This document shows, piece after piece, positions 19,791 through 30,999 of a DNA stretch of 64,000 nt. Source of the stretch: Zygnema cylindricum (lineage: Eukaryota > Streptophyta > Zygnematophyceae > Zygnematales > Zygnemataceae); contig JBBHKE010000030.1 in the NCBI GenBank assembly GCA_037447655.1, positions 60,001 through 124,000 of the forward strand, written 5' to 3'. The notes under the pieces were generated by a model, which saw nothing but the letters and a program-made list of their open reading frames with translations, did not search any database and was not told the DNA's origin. Made by a program: the position numbers and the translations under genes. Every line of letters begins with the position of its first letter. The first letter of the stretch is position 1.

Positions 19791-20889
19791 TAGTCGGGGG
19801 GTACCGCTCCAGTTACAAGCTCTATTTTATGGTCTACTTCGCGTTTCGGAGGTAATCCTTCGGGGAGCTTCGGGGGAAATACATCTGCGTACTCCTCGAG
19901 AAGTTTTGTCACGACTTCAGGGGCCTCTTCGGAAGTCTTTCCAATGTCGTCACTTTCTTTGGAGTCGAAGTCGGGGTCCTTTTTCTCCATTCTTTCGGGA
20001 TCTCCTCCTTCGCCTCCTCCATTGGCTGGACGACTGCCATACCAATCGTTTCCCCTTTTTTGAGTGCCCTCTTAAGCTGTAAGGCCGAAAGCAGGCGTCC
20101 CTCTTCCGCTCCTTTTCCAGCTGCTCCCGTTTTTACCGCGAACTCTTCTTCACCTTTCTTCACTCTCATGGCGCCACTTCTCCAATCGATCGTTGGATTC
20201 CATTTTTGCAGCCACGCCTTCCCCAAGATTACCTCATGGTCCCCAAGAGGTAACACATAAAGCGTGTCGTACCATCGGAATTTCCCAATTCCGACGCGTA
20301 GCCTCGGAGTACGATGGGTAATGGATAAGGAACTTCCGTCGGCCAATTGTATCGGCTGATGATCATTTAGTACCACAAGAGGAAGTTTCAACCTTTTCAT
20401 CGTCGCCTCGTTTATGAAGTTCCCCGATGCTCCGGAGTCCACCATGAAGTTAGCTGCACTCACTCTTATTTGACCCCGAAATATCAAAGGGTCTCCCCCT
20501 TCACCAGCTAACCTCATAACGGTAAGTTTTTCCCTTTTTGGGACTATTCCATTTTGGACACTCTCGAGCCATATGATCTGGAGAACCGCACTGGAAGCAT
20601 AGGCCATTTTGCCTCCTCCGTTGGATTTCCTCGGGGGACAAGTCATTGGTCTTGGTCTTGGTGGTTTTCTTCTTTTTCCGCAGGACGTTGACTGCTTCTT
20701 TATCCTCATTAATTCCGCCGAGCTCCATGGGGGTTGGACCTTCGTCTCGTCGGTGTCCTCTGCTACTGCTCGACCCGTAGTGATACGGTCTCCGGAGGTT
20801 AAAGTCGATGGAATCGGTCCGCTCCGCAAACTGGATGATTGTCGAGAGAGGAGGAGTCGTGCTTTCCCAAGCAAGCCATTGTTCCACAT
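19791..20889 (-). pseudogene. Gyp2 protease and linker
   Basis: Aspartic protease FMVDSGASGNFINEA (about 20445-20400) followed by LPLVVLNDHQPIQLADGSSL and [21 protein letters not shown], as in Ty3-type retropepsins. The acidic linker (SKESDDIGKTSEEAPEV) and EYADVFPPKLPEGLPP leads into RT after a one-base shift near 19990. Confidence 0.88.
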
Positions 20890-21463
20890 CTCTATGAATA
20901 GACGACTTAAGCCCCTTCACGTTACGATCCACGGCTTCATCCTTTGTCATCGTAGGTATTTGAACTTTGCACTCCAAGATTTGCTGCCCAAACTCCATCA
21001 TTGAAGTTCGTTGCTTCAATTCTGCGATCTTATCTCTTGCCGCCTTCATCGTGTTAATGGGCTGCCAAGTGTCGCGGAGAAGTTGAACGAAGAGCGCCCA
21101 GACGGTCGGTAACTCATCGTCCTCTACTAATGTTCTCCACCAAGCCCCCGCTGCTCCTTTAAGAAGACCACCCGCGTAGTGAATCTTCTCACGATCCAAT
21201 TGGCTAGGAAAATTCTCGAGATAGTTCGCAACGGAGAATAGCCATGAGTCAAGGTTCTTGTGTCTTGCAGGATCAAACTCGTCGTGAAGTCTTAATTACG
21301 GTCTCCGGAAGTCTCGCTCTATGCCTCCATGAGGTCGCTCCCCTAGTCGCGACTCGAAGGCTGTGACGGTGTTACTCAGCTGCGCATTCTATAGTCTCAC
21401 ACTTTCCAACTCCTTGAGAACTTGCGCCAACATTTCTGTAGTGGATACACCGTGTTCATCCAT
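20501..21463 (-). pseudogene. Gyp2 Gag
   Basis: ATG at 21463 (MDEHGVSTTEMLAQVL), shared with Gyp1. Two stops occur in the first 70 codons. The long piece from 21199 (MDREKIHYAGGLLKGAAGAWWRTL...) is a Ty3-type retrotransposon gag domain with YAGGLLKGAA.AWW and TWQPINTM. One CCHC knuckle CFQCGSPDHMAREC follows near 20605-20565. A shift near 20525 joins the protease frame. Confidence 0.88.
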
Positions 21464-21484
21464 GCTGTCGAGTCACGAGTAAAA

Positions 21485-21496
21485 GCTTTGATACCA
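21485..21496 (-). other. Gyp2 primer-binding site (initiator tRNA-Met, 3' end)
   Basis: Minus strand TGGTATCAAAGC, one base from the LTR edge; one mismatch to TGGTATCAGAGC. Confidence 0.85.
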
Positions 21497-21497
21497 A

Positions 21498-22004
21498 TGT
21501 AAAAGAGGTGACGATACACCACAACACGTCTCAGTGCACAGCAGAAAACACCATGGATCTTCGCGTAGCAACAGCAGGAGCACACAGAACTCACAGACAA
21601 GGTTGCGCTTTATTACTTGAAAGAGAGTCCAAGGTTGCGCTAGCTGTGTAGGTCTACTTGCGGTCCCCATTCACTAGGTCTACTTGACTATTTAAACTAA
21701 CTGCTAGTCAACCTAGTACTATACAGCTGTACACGTGGACCTTCACAGTCAATCGAGATCTATCCAAAACTTCCTTCTAGAACTATACAGCTCAATCTAC
21801 ATTCTGCGGCGTTGCTATGCTGCGCTGCTATGCTGCGCTGCTACGATGCTGCGCTACTAAGGTGCTACGCCGTTAAGTTGCTATGTTGCGCTGGTCTGGA
21901 ATCGCAACTGCGCTACTCTGTAATCGCAACTGCGCTGCTTTGAAATCGCAACTATAGCAGCCTAGCCCTAACCACTAAGTACCCAATTCTGTAACCCTGT
22001 TACA
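21498..22004 (-). repeat. Gyp2 5' LTR
   Basis: 507 bp, TGTAAAAGAGG...CTGTTACA, followed by the GTCAT duplication. GCTGCGCTGCTATGCTGC-type words fill about 21805-21960. Confidence 0.92.
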
Positions 22005-22009
22005 GTCAT

Positions 22010-23212
22010 CCTTTGCTCCGTAGCCCTTCCAACGCACCAAATACTGGGTGGAGGTGGAATGCCTAGAGCGGCGCGACACAAGGATCTCTTCCACCTCATA
22101 TTCATCCGAGGTACCTTATACGGGTGGCAAATGAGTATTCTGCCGTCGATTAGGGTACACCGAATCAGGGTCGTGAAATGGTTTAAGAAGGGACACATGG
22201 ACGACATCCTGGATATGATACTCTTTCGGAATATTCAGCTTATAGGCCACCGCACCCACACGTGCCAAGACTGTGAATGGGCGCGTGAATTTCGGTACCA
22301 ATTTCTTCGAGAGGGCACCTAGTAACGACACGTTTGCCATACTAAGGCGAACCTTATCACCCACGCTGAATATGATGTCCATTCGGTAGCGTCGGCCTAC
22401 AACTTTTTACGTTCCTTTGCAAGCTGAAACGCCTTTGTCGCCTTTTCCAGACTCTCTTGCAGCGTTTTAGCAAAATCTAAAGCTACAGGTTTAGGGCAAT
22501 CAGCTGCCAATAAATATTGGAGAAGGGTGGGCTGTTATCCATTGAGGGAAAATGGCGTAGCATTTGTGGACGAGTGCACCGCACTCTTGTACGCTACCTC
22601 AATTGTCATCAAATGTTTCACCCAATCTGTTTGGTGTACTGAGACATAAGCCCGCAATGTCTCCTCCAAAGTTCAATTTACCCTTTTAGTCTGGCCATCA
22701 GTCTGAGGGTGATAAGCTGTGGACATGGCCAACTGCGTTCCACACAGCTCAAACAAAATTCTCCAAAAGTGGCTCACAAATTTTCGATCGCGGCCGCTGA
22801 GAATCCTCTTCGGGAGCCCGTGATGGCGGAATATTTCCCGAAAGAATATGTCTGCCCCATCCTGGGCTGTGGCAGTAGTTGTCGTGGGTAGGAAATGGGC
22901 CATTTTTTTCAAATAAACCACGACGACAAAGATTGAATCATAGCCTTCCCGAGTTAACGGAAAGCTAACGATGAAGTCCATAGAAATCTCCTCCCACGGA
23001 ACAGATTGTATCGGAAGGGGTTATAACAGACCTTGGTGACCCAATTCCAATTTATTTTTGTTATAGGAGTCACACGTCCGTATATACTCCACAATATCCC
23101 GAGTCATGTTTGGCCAATAATAAGCCTCAGTGACACATGCAGTTATTTTATCTTGTCTGAAATGTCCATTGAGCGGCTCGTCAAGACTCATTTTAACTAT
23201 CGAGTGACGTAA
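22010..23212 (-). pseudogene. Gyp1 integrase and first half of chromodomain
   Basis: Continues the Gyp1 pol from 29026 across CopB-1. Zinc-binding part YYWPNMTRDIVEYIRTC (about 23130-23080). Core MDFIVSFPLTREGYDSIFVVV (22981), LSGRDRKFVSHFW and MSTAYHPQTDGQTKRVN (to 22673); a stop stands where the family has E next. C-terminal part and YHIQDVVHVSLLKPFHDPDS near 22170-22230. Then chromodomain EEILVSRRSRHSTSTQYLV and RWKGYG to 22010. At least three stops or shifts. Confidence 0.87.
23208..23212. repeat. Target-site duplication CGTAA of CopB-1 (left copy)
   Basis: CGTAA recurs at 29021-29025 directly after the 3' LTR. Confidence 0.9.
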
Positions 23213-24241
23213 TGTAGAAATTAAAGGTTATTTTAGTATTTCTAGGTTTTGCAAAATGCAAAAAAGAAACCGAGGCAGTCTGCCTCTAACTTCTCTCTTC
23301 AGCTCCCACACTTGTCGTAGTCACTGAAGGTTGAAGAGGGAGCTAGAGCCATGGCTGCCTATGCTGATTAGAGATAGAGTTACGGGTTGTAGATTTTGGT
23401 AGATTTACCAAAATGTAAATTGACGGACCTAGGGTTTGAACCTGCTACCTACCGCCCGTCAACTTAGCCTGTAACCAGCCATTTAGTCTGTCATCATACT
23501 TCAAGATATATAGTTTGATAGGTATTTAAATGTTAACACGTAGTCTATTTCATTTAACGGATCTTTAAACATAGACAGAGTTTGTAAAGTACGGCGTACG
23601 AAACATCCGAAACGAATACTGCGCATTTTGTTTAGAAAGCGAAACAAATACTGCGGAAGTATTTATGACGGTCACGATTGTAATCCGGCTTAATCGGACG
23701 GCCACGAAGCATGCCGAGATCGCGGAATGAGTTTTCGGCGGTTTACGGTCGACGTCACATCAATAGCCACGTGGCACAATTACATTGGATTTCGGCATCT
23801 CTGGGGATTCCAAGAACGAATCCAAAAATGACATGTGTCGACTTGTTGGCCATGTTGTACAATGGCCGTACATAAAGTACATCCACACATGTACCTTTAT
23901 GTACGATAAACTCTTATGATTGGAGCCGTACTTCAGTAGATAGAGTTTTAGAGAGAGATAGGAATTAGAAACTTTTGATAGATTAGACCCTCTCTCCCAA
24001 AGAGCTCTTGTACAAAAGGTCAACTTTGACCCTTCATAACTTACTGCTCAGGGGAGCAAATTCAGAGATTTTTTTTGCTATGGACTCAGGGGAGTCTTAC
24101 GTTTACAAAGGTTATGGTGGTAAGAGTTTTTGTCTGCCAGGGTGGAAATTATAATTGCTGAAACACAAAGGGGTCAGGGTTATCCTAGAGGCTTTGTGTG
24201 AGCTGCCTACTTTGAGGTCCTATGGAGGTATCAGAGTTGCA
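23213..24241 (+). repeat. CopB-1 5' LTR
   Basis: TGTAGAAATTAAAGG...AGAGTTGCA. It contains the AGAGCCATGGCTGCC block (about 23345), the tRNA-like block (about 23420-23490), the GTAC hairpin (23867-23905) and CTTATGATTGGA. The gag ATG (24222) is 20 bases before the LTR end. Confidence 0.92.
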
Positions 24242-27200
24242 GGTTATGGGCCCACCATCTAGGGTGCCCATATTCAATGGAGTTAGCTTCATATACTGGG
24301 AAATTATAATGACAGGAGCTCTATGTGAGAAACGGTTTTGGGGAATAGTGAGTGGACGGGTAAGGCGTCCATCCAGTATTGGGATACCTCCAGGGTTTAC
24401 AGGAGGCAGATTCACTAAAGATGCAGATTCATCTTTAACGGAGGAGAAAATGGAAGGAGAGGTGGTGGAGAAAATGGAAAGAGAGGTGGTGAAGAAAGGA
24501 AAGGAGAAAGAGACGGTCACACCTATTGCAACGGGTTCGTCATTCATGTCACCTATTCCGAGGAACGAGGAGAATGATATCAATACGTGGGACTAAAACA
24601 ATATGGCGGCTAAGCACTTCATTCTCCGCCATCTTTCTCAAGGGCTTGCATCTCCCCATTTGCAAGTAGAGAGGGCATCCGATCTTTGGATGGCTCTCAT
24701 AGAGATAAACCGAAGTGGTACAATTCAGCAACAACAGTTGGCTGATCAGAAAATTAAGGAGTATGTATACAAAGGGATGAAGATGTTGGATTTTTGCAAT
24801 GAGCTTGCTACACTTTACATGGAACTAGAAAGTGCTGGAAAATTATTTAGTGAAAAGGAAAAGGTTAACTGTTTACTGACGAAGTTACCTGAGGAGTTCG
24901 CGAACATAGTAAACCGGGTGCAGGACTTGGCGGACTCAAGGTGGATTTGGAATTCAGTGGTAGGGATGATTCTCGTTCGGGAGAATACAATTGAGATCCG
25001 AAAGGGAGGAAAGAGTGGGCAAGCTTTGGCAACCGAGACCGATTGGAGAAACAATGATTCTAGAAAACAGGTTGGAAATTATCGAGGGGAGGGGCAGAAA
25101 AATCATACAGAGGAGGTCGGACCAAGGACTCCCAAGGGATTATGCCATTTTTGTAAGAAATCCGGGCACTATATGGCTGAATGCACTAAGTTAACCGAGC
25201 TACGGTTAAAGGAGGGGAAGAATGGTGGACCCTTGAGAGGAAAGAAAAAAGCCCTTGTGACACAGGTACATGAGGCGGAATCCAAGGATTGGGACGATGA
25301 ACTCCTATTGGATGAGGAGTTGGAAGCGAAAAACGACGTCGAAATTCCACGAAAGCAGAAATGTGCTTTCGGTGGATTGAAAGGGGAAGCAGGCTGGATT
25401 GTAGATTTAGGTGCATCCATGCACATGTGTAAAGATAAACACCTGTTCACTAAGATAAGAAAAATTCCCACCGTAGAGATAGAGTACAGGGATGGGAGGA
25501 TAGTCACTACTACTCTTGTAGGATCGGTAGATCTAAAAGTGTTGGTAGTAGGAAAGACATCTATAGTTACATTCTCCGATGTGTTTTTTATTCCGGAGCT
25601 GAACAAAAACCTCATCTCTACGTTTGTATTAGATGATAAGGGATTTGATACTAGCACTAGGAAAGGAGTCTAAACTGCTAGTTTTGAAGAGGAAGTTTAT
25701 TTCACTGCTAAAAATGGTAGCCGAGGGATGTTTAGGCTGATTTTAAGCAATGAAAAGAAGAAACTTTACTATGCTGGTGTTCATGATATAATGTTGTGGC
25801 ATAAGAGGCTTGGGCATGTGAATCTAGATAAATTAAGAGAGATGAAAAAGATGGGAGTAGTGGAAGGGATTCAGTTCAGTGAAAGTGAGAATCTAAGTGA
25901 TTGTAGTGGGTGTGCTCAAGGTAAAGCACACAGATTACCCTTTCCTAAAACAGCCACCTATAAGGGAGAAAATATTATAGATCTAGTACATACATATATT
26001 TGGGGGCCGGCCAGAGTGCCATTACCCGGGGGGAAGAGATTTATGATGACTATCATCGATGATTGGTCTCGGTATGCTAGGGTGTATTGTTGGAAAAATA
26101 AGTCAGAGGCTCAGGAATGTTTTAAACAATATAAAGCATGGAGTGAAAAACTCCATGAAACCTCAATCAAGAGAGTGAGTGACAATGGTGGAGAGCATAC
26201 CTCTAACCAGTTTGAGGATTTTCTAGGAGAAGATGGAGTGCAACACCAAAAGATAGTTTCTGAAAATCCGAAACATAATAGTGTAGCTGAAAGATTAAAT
26301 AGAACACTGAGTGATAGTGCTAGGAGTATGCTATTAGATAAGAAGATAGGAAAGAAGTTTTGGGCCAAAGCAACAAAATGCGCAAATTATCTCAAAAATA
26401 GAGTTCTTACTTCTGCAGTAAAAGGCCAAACACCCTATGAGAGATGGACATGCTGAAAACCAGATGTTTCACACTTAAAGGTTTTCGGTAGTCAAGTGTT
26501 CAGTTTAGATACAGATTGGTCAAACTGGAAGTTAGATCCAAAAGGAAAACCAGGATATCTACTAGTATATGATAAAGATGTAAAAAGATATAGAGTCTAC
26601 GATCTCAAAAGAGAGGATATTATCCAAGTGAAGCATCTAGTGGTTATGGATGACGGAAAATCTATAGATCCTTTTAAGCATACAGAGACAGTCAAAATCA
26701 GATTTGAGTCAGAAAATTCTGATGACTTTGTGCTTTCTAACTATCCAAGATTTCAAGAAAATGATGATCTTGCAGGTACGGATCAGATCGAGAAGGACCC
26801 AAATGTGGAACCCCTGATGGTAACTCCAACCGAAGCGGAAGACGTGATGGAAATCGACCCGGAATCAACGGTTAGGGGAGAAGTAGAAACTGTTCGGAAG
26901 AATCTAAGAGAACCATCTATTCCGGCAACCGAGTTTGAGGGAGGAAAAACAACCAGCAAAAGACTGCAAGAGAGACAAGTTAACAATAAGGTAACTAAAC
27001 TGTCTCACCCCAATGAACCTCAAACTTATAATGAGGCAATGACTTGTCCTGAAAGAAACAGGTGGAAGACAGCCATTAATGAGGAGATGGCCTCAATTAT
27101 GGCGGCTGATACATGGGAATTGGTGGATTGTCCTCCTGACAGGAAGCCAATTGGATGTAAGTGGGTATTTCAGTTGAAACTCAACCCGGATAACACCATT

Positions 27201-28601
27201 GAGCGTTACAAGGCTCGGTTAATGGCGAAGGGATTTACCCAGAAAGAGGGAATTGACTACGAGGAGACTTTTGCCCCGGTCGTCAGGTTTCCTTCGGTTC
27301 GGATACTTCTCAGTATGGCGGCAGCAGAAGACATGGAAGTGCATCAGATGGACATCAAGACGGCCTTCCTACATGGAGAGTTGGAAGAGGAAATTTTTAT
27401 GCGACAGCCCGAAGGATTTGTGGAGCAAGGGGAGGAAAGCAAGGTATGCCGATTGATCAAATCTTTGTATGGGCTGAAACAAGCGCCCCGGCAATGGAAA
27501 AAGAAGCTTGATGAGTTTCTTACAGGTTTAGGATATATTCGGATCAGCTCAAATCACTCAATTTATTTGTTTGAAGATGAGGAAGGAATTATTCTTATTG
27601 CAATTTATGTCGATGATTTGTTTGTTTTAAGTAAATTTATGGATAACATAAATAAGTTGAAAATTAATTTAAAAAAAAGATTTGAGATGAAGGATATGGG
27701 AGAAGCAAGGCATATTTTGGGAATTCAGGTAGAGAGAGATAGAGATAGAAAGATAATTAGATTAACTCAAAAAAAGGCCATTGGAAACATGTTAGAAAAA
27801 TTCCAAATAGACAAGGCTAATAGTTGTACCACTCCTATGGAATTAAAGAATGGAAGTGAGGGGAGTGAGGAAGAGGGAGTTATAATCTTAGATGATGAGG
27901 TAGGCTCGGAAGAGAAAAGATTTATGCAGACCATCCCTTATAGACAAGAAGTGGGCAGCCTAATATATTTTATGAATTGTACCCGTCTCGCCATAGCCGC
28001 AGCTGTAGGAGTACTAAGTAGGAGTATCAATTCTCCCACTAAGAAAGATTGGGAGGCAGGTAAAAGAGTCCTTAGATATCTCATAGGGACTAGGGATCTA
28101 TGGTTGCATTTGGGTGGGAACAATAGTGGCATCACCACTTGGAGTGATGCCAGCTATGGAGATGCTCTTATGAGGAGATGCACATCTGGATATGTCTTGT
28201 ATGTGCGTGAAGGGGCTTGCTGTTGAAGCAGCAAGCAACAAAAGTTCATTGCGCACTCCACCATGGAGGCTGAGTACATGGCTTCTTGCTCTGCTGTAAA
28301 AGAATTAATGTGGGTCAAGTCTTTGCTTGGGGAGCTTGGTCATCTTAAGAGTGGAGTCCAAAAAGTGTTTTGTGACAATCAAGCTGCCATTGCCATTTCT
28401 GCCAATCCTAAACATCACTTTAAAGCCAAACACATGGACATTAGACTTAGCTTTGTTAGGGAGAAAGTAGAAAATAAGATAATCAGTTTGGAGTATAAAC
28501 CAGATAGTGAAATGGTAGCTGATATGATGACCAAACCTGTCCCTTCCTCTAAACTAATTTTTTGCAGGGAGAAGTGTGGTCTTAAATTAAAGAGTGACTA
28601 G
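24222..28601 (+). pseudogene. CopB-1 Gag-Pol polyprotein, one frame with four stops
   Basis: About 1460 codons in one frame, interrupted only by stop codons ending at 24596, 25673, 26456 and 28226. Gag: MEVSELQVMGPPSRVP, YWEIIMTGALCEKRFWGIVSG, LWMALIEINRSGTIQQQQL, knuckle CHFCKKSGHYMAEC (near 25143). Protease: WIVDLGASMHMC (DLG where DSG is normal). Integrase: LWHKRLGHVN...CSGCAQGKAHR; the first catalytic Asp is Tyr (HTYIWGP near 25988); SDNGGE and VAERLNRTL kept. RT: IYVDDLFVL near 27605. RNase H: TWSDASYGD, MEAEYMASC, MVADMMTKPVPS. Dead by several independent lesions, but free of frameshifts. Confidence 0.9.
24242..24256 (+). other. CopB-1 primer-binding site: half-tRNA type
   Basis: GGTTATGGGCCCACC abutting the LTR end GTTGCA; in frame it encodes part of QVMGPP of Gag. 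Confidence 0.85.
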
Positions 28602-28614
28602 AAAATAAGGGGAG

Positions 28615-29020
28615 TGTAGAAATTAAAGGTTATTTTAGTATTTTCTAGGTTTTCCAAAATGCAGAAAAGAAGCCGAGGCAGTTTGCCTCTAACTTCCCTC
28701 TTCAGCTTCCCACACTTGTAGCAGTCACTGAAGGTTGAAGAGGGAGCTAGAGCCATGGCTGCTTATGTTGATTAGAGATAGAGTTACGGGATGTAAATTT
28801 TGGTAGATTTACGAAAAAATAAATTCACGAACCCAGGATTTGAACCTGGTACCTACCGTCAGTCAACGTAGCCTGTAGCCTTGGCCAGTTAGTCTGACAT
28901 CATGGTTGGGGATATAGGGTTTCGTAGTTATTTAGATGTTAACACAAAGGGGTCAGGGTTATCATAGAGGCTTCGTGTGAGCTGCCTACTTTGAGGTCCT
29001 ATGGAGGTCTCAGAGTTGCA
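28615..29020 (+). repeat. CopB-1 3' LTR with internal deletion
   Basis: 406 bp against 1029 bp in the 5' copy. Identity runs to GTTAACAC (28945), then jumps to AAAGGGGTCAGGG, which in the 5' LTR follows GAAACAC. The shared AACAC at the joint suggests a deletion of roughly 620 bp by microhomology or slippage. Confidence 0.88.
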
Positions 29021-29025
29021 CGTAA

Positions 29026-30999
29026 CTCCTGGTTTGTTCGGACATAAAGTCAAGTTGTTCGACTACGTCTGTACCGCCACATCCCATTGGCGCTACGAAC
29101 TAATACCTTCCTTTTCACCAGTTCTTTGATTGACTCGTCTTCATCGTATGCGGCCTTCATCCTACTTAGCCATTGGTCATCAGCTTGTACCGTACTGGTC
29201 ACTGCGCTAAGTTCTGAATCTTGCGTTTTGTCCGACGCTGCGTTGGTTCTTTTCGCAGCACTTACACATTTAACTGGCGATGCTTGTGGTGGTTGCTCCG
29301 TCACTGGCGCAGCTACACCAGGTCTTCGCGACAGCGCATCCGCCAGGTTTTTCTTGCCCGACGTATATTCAATAGTAAACTCATGTCCGAAAGTTTGAAG
29401 AAAAGTCATCCACCGCACTTGTTTCTTTGACAACTTCGGCTGGGTCTGAAGATACTATAGGGCGTGGTGATCGGTGATGATCGTGATACGCTTTCCTTAA
29501 ACGTAACATTTCCAAACCTCTAGCGCATTGATGATCGCAATTGTCTCCTTTTCATGGGTGGCCTAATTGAGCTCACCTGCCTTCAGTTTTGGATTGTCGT
29601 AGGCAATGGGTTGTAGGCCATTTCCTCGATCCTGCATAAAGATTGCTCCAATAGCCGTATCGATGGCGTCCGTAATTATCGTCCAAGGTGAGTCCACATC
29701 GGGAACAGCTAGCATAGGGGCGGAAACCAACCGCTCCTTTAGCGTGTTAAAAGTTGTCTCTTGCGCCAATTTCCACTCGTAGGGCACGTCATTCTTAAGA
29801 AGTTCCATGAGTGGTGCAACGATTTTTGCGAAACCTTCGACAAATCGTCGATAGTAGGAGCACAATCCCAAAAAGCTCCGTAATTCCGTTATGTTCACCG
29901 GCTGCGGCCACTCCTTTACTGCCCTCATTTTGTTCGGTTCCACTGCGATTCCGTCCCGGCTCACCACATGGCCCAGAAAATCAATTTTCTCCTTGAAAAA
30001 GTCACATTTACTTCTCTTTGCGTACAACTTATTTTCACGAAGGATTTGTAGGAATGTTTGTAGGTGCTTCATGTGTTCCTCCAACATTTGGCTATACACC
30101 AAGATGTCGTCTAAAAAGACGATTACAAATGCATCAAGATATTGTCGAAAGATGGAGTTCATCTGATGCATAAAAGTCGCTGACGCATTGGTCAACCCCA
30201 ACGACATCACCCGAAACAGGAAATGGCCATACCGAGTTCTAAACGCCGTCTTTTCCACATCCTCCTCGGCAATTCTAATCGGGTGGTAACCGCTCCGAAA
30301 ATCTATCTTCGAGAAGTATTTAGCACCTCGAAGTCGATCCAACAATTCGTCTATTCTCGGCAAAGGGTACGAATTTTTCACCATTAACTTGTTTAACGCT
30401 CGGTAGTCCACACACATACAAAAACCTCCATCTTTTTTATTCACGAAAAGAACGGGGGCTCTATACGGTGACTTGCTCGGTTCTATTGCTCCGGCTTTGA
30501 CCAACTCCGCGAGTTGCTTTTTGAGTTTGTCTAATTCGGTGTAACTCATCTTGTACATCCGATTAGCCGGGGGTACCGCTCCGGGAACAAGTTCTATCTT
30601 GTGGTCTACTTCGCGCTTCGGAGGTAAGCCCTCTAGGAGCTTTGGGGGAAAAACATCTACATACTCCTCGAGAGGTTTTGTCACGACTTGTAGGGCCTCT
30701 TCGGAAGTCTTTCCGGTGTCGTCACTTTCTTTTGAGTCGAAGTCGGGGTCCTTCTTCTGCCATTCCTCCGCAATCTCCTCCTTCGCCTCCTCCATGGGCT
30801 GGACGACCGCTACACCAATAGTTTCCCCTTTTTTGAGTGCCCTCTTAAGCTGTAAGGCTGAAAGCAGGCGTCCCTCTTCCAATCCCTTACTAGCCGCTCC
30901 CACCTTTACCTCAAACTCTTTTTCACCCTTCCTTACTCTCATGTCGCCACTTCTCCAATCAATTGTTGGGTTCCACTTTTGTAGCCACGATTTTCCCAA
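29026..30999 (-). pseudogene. Gyp1 protease end, reverse transcriptase and RNase H
   Basis: From [20 protein letters not shown] (protease C-terminal side) through the acidic linker to [37 protein letters not shown], catalytic [13 protein letters not shown] (about 30110; FLDD intact), [20 protein letters not shown] and [16 protein letters not shown]. RNase [60 protein letters not shown]. Stops at 29563 and several up to 29434, then open again (29433-29050). All in one frame. Confidence 0.9.

Larger units (their letters stand above)
3160..22004 (-). mobile_element. Gyp2: Ty3/gypsy chromovirus, complete but interrupted
   Basis: Same family and orientation as Gyp1, inserted into the Gyp1 chromodomain. 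The 5' LTR is 21498-22004; the 3' LTR is split into 3160-3189 and 4601-5064 by solo LTR E-1. The internal part runs leftward: primer site 21485-21496, gag from 21463, PR, RT, RNase H, integrase to 17258, then after CopA integrase end, chromodomain and extra 3' frame (7156-5106). Net length is about 7.3 kb. Confidence 0.9.
23213..29020 (+). mobile_element. CopB-1: Ty1/copia element, nearly intact reading frame
   Basis: 5' LTR 23213-24241 (1029 bp), half-tRNA primer site 24242-24256, a single gag-pol frame to 28601, polypurine tract AAAATAAGGGGAG, and a 3' LTR shortened to 406 bp (28615-29020). Inserted between RNase H and integrase of Gyp1. A diverged subfamily of the CopB LTR group. Confidence 0.93.
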
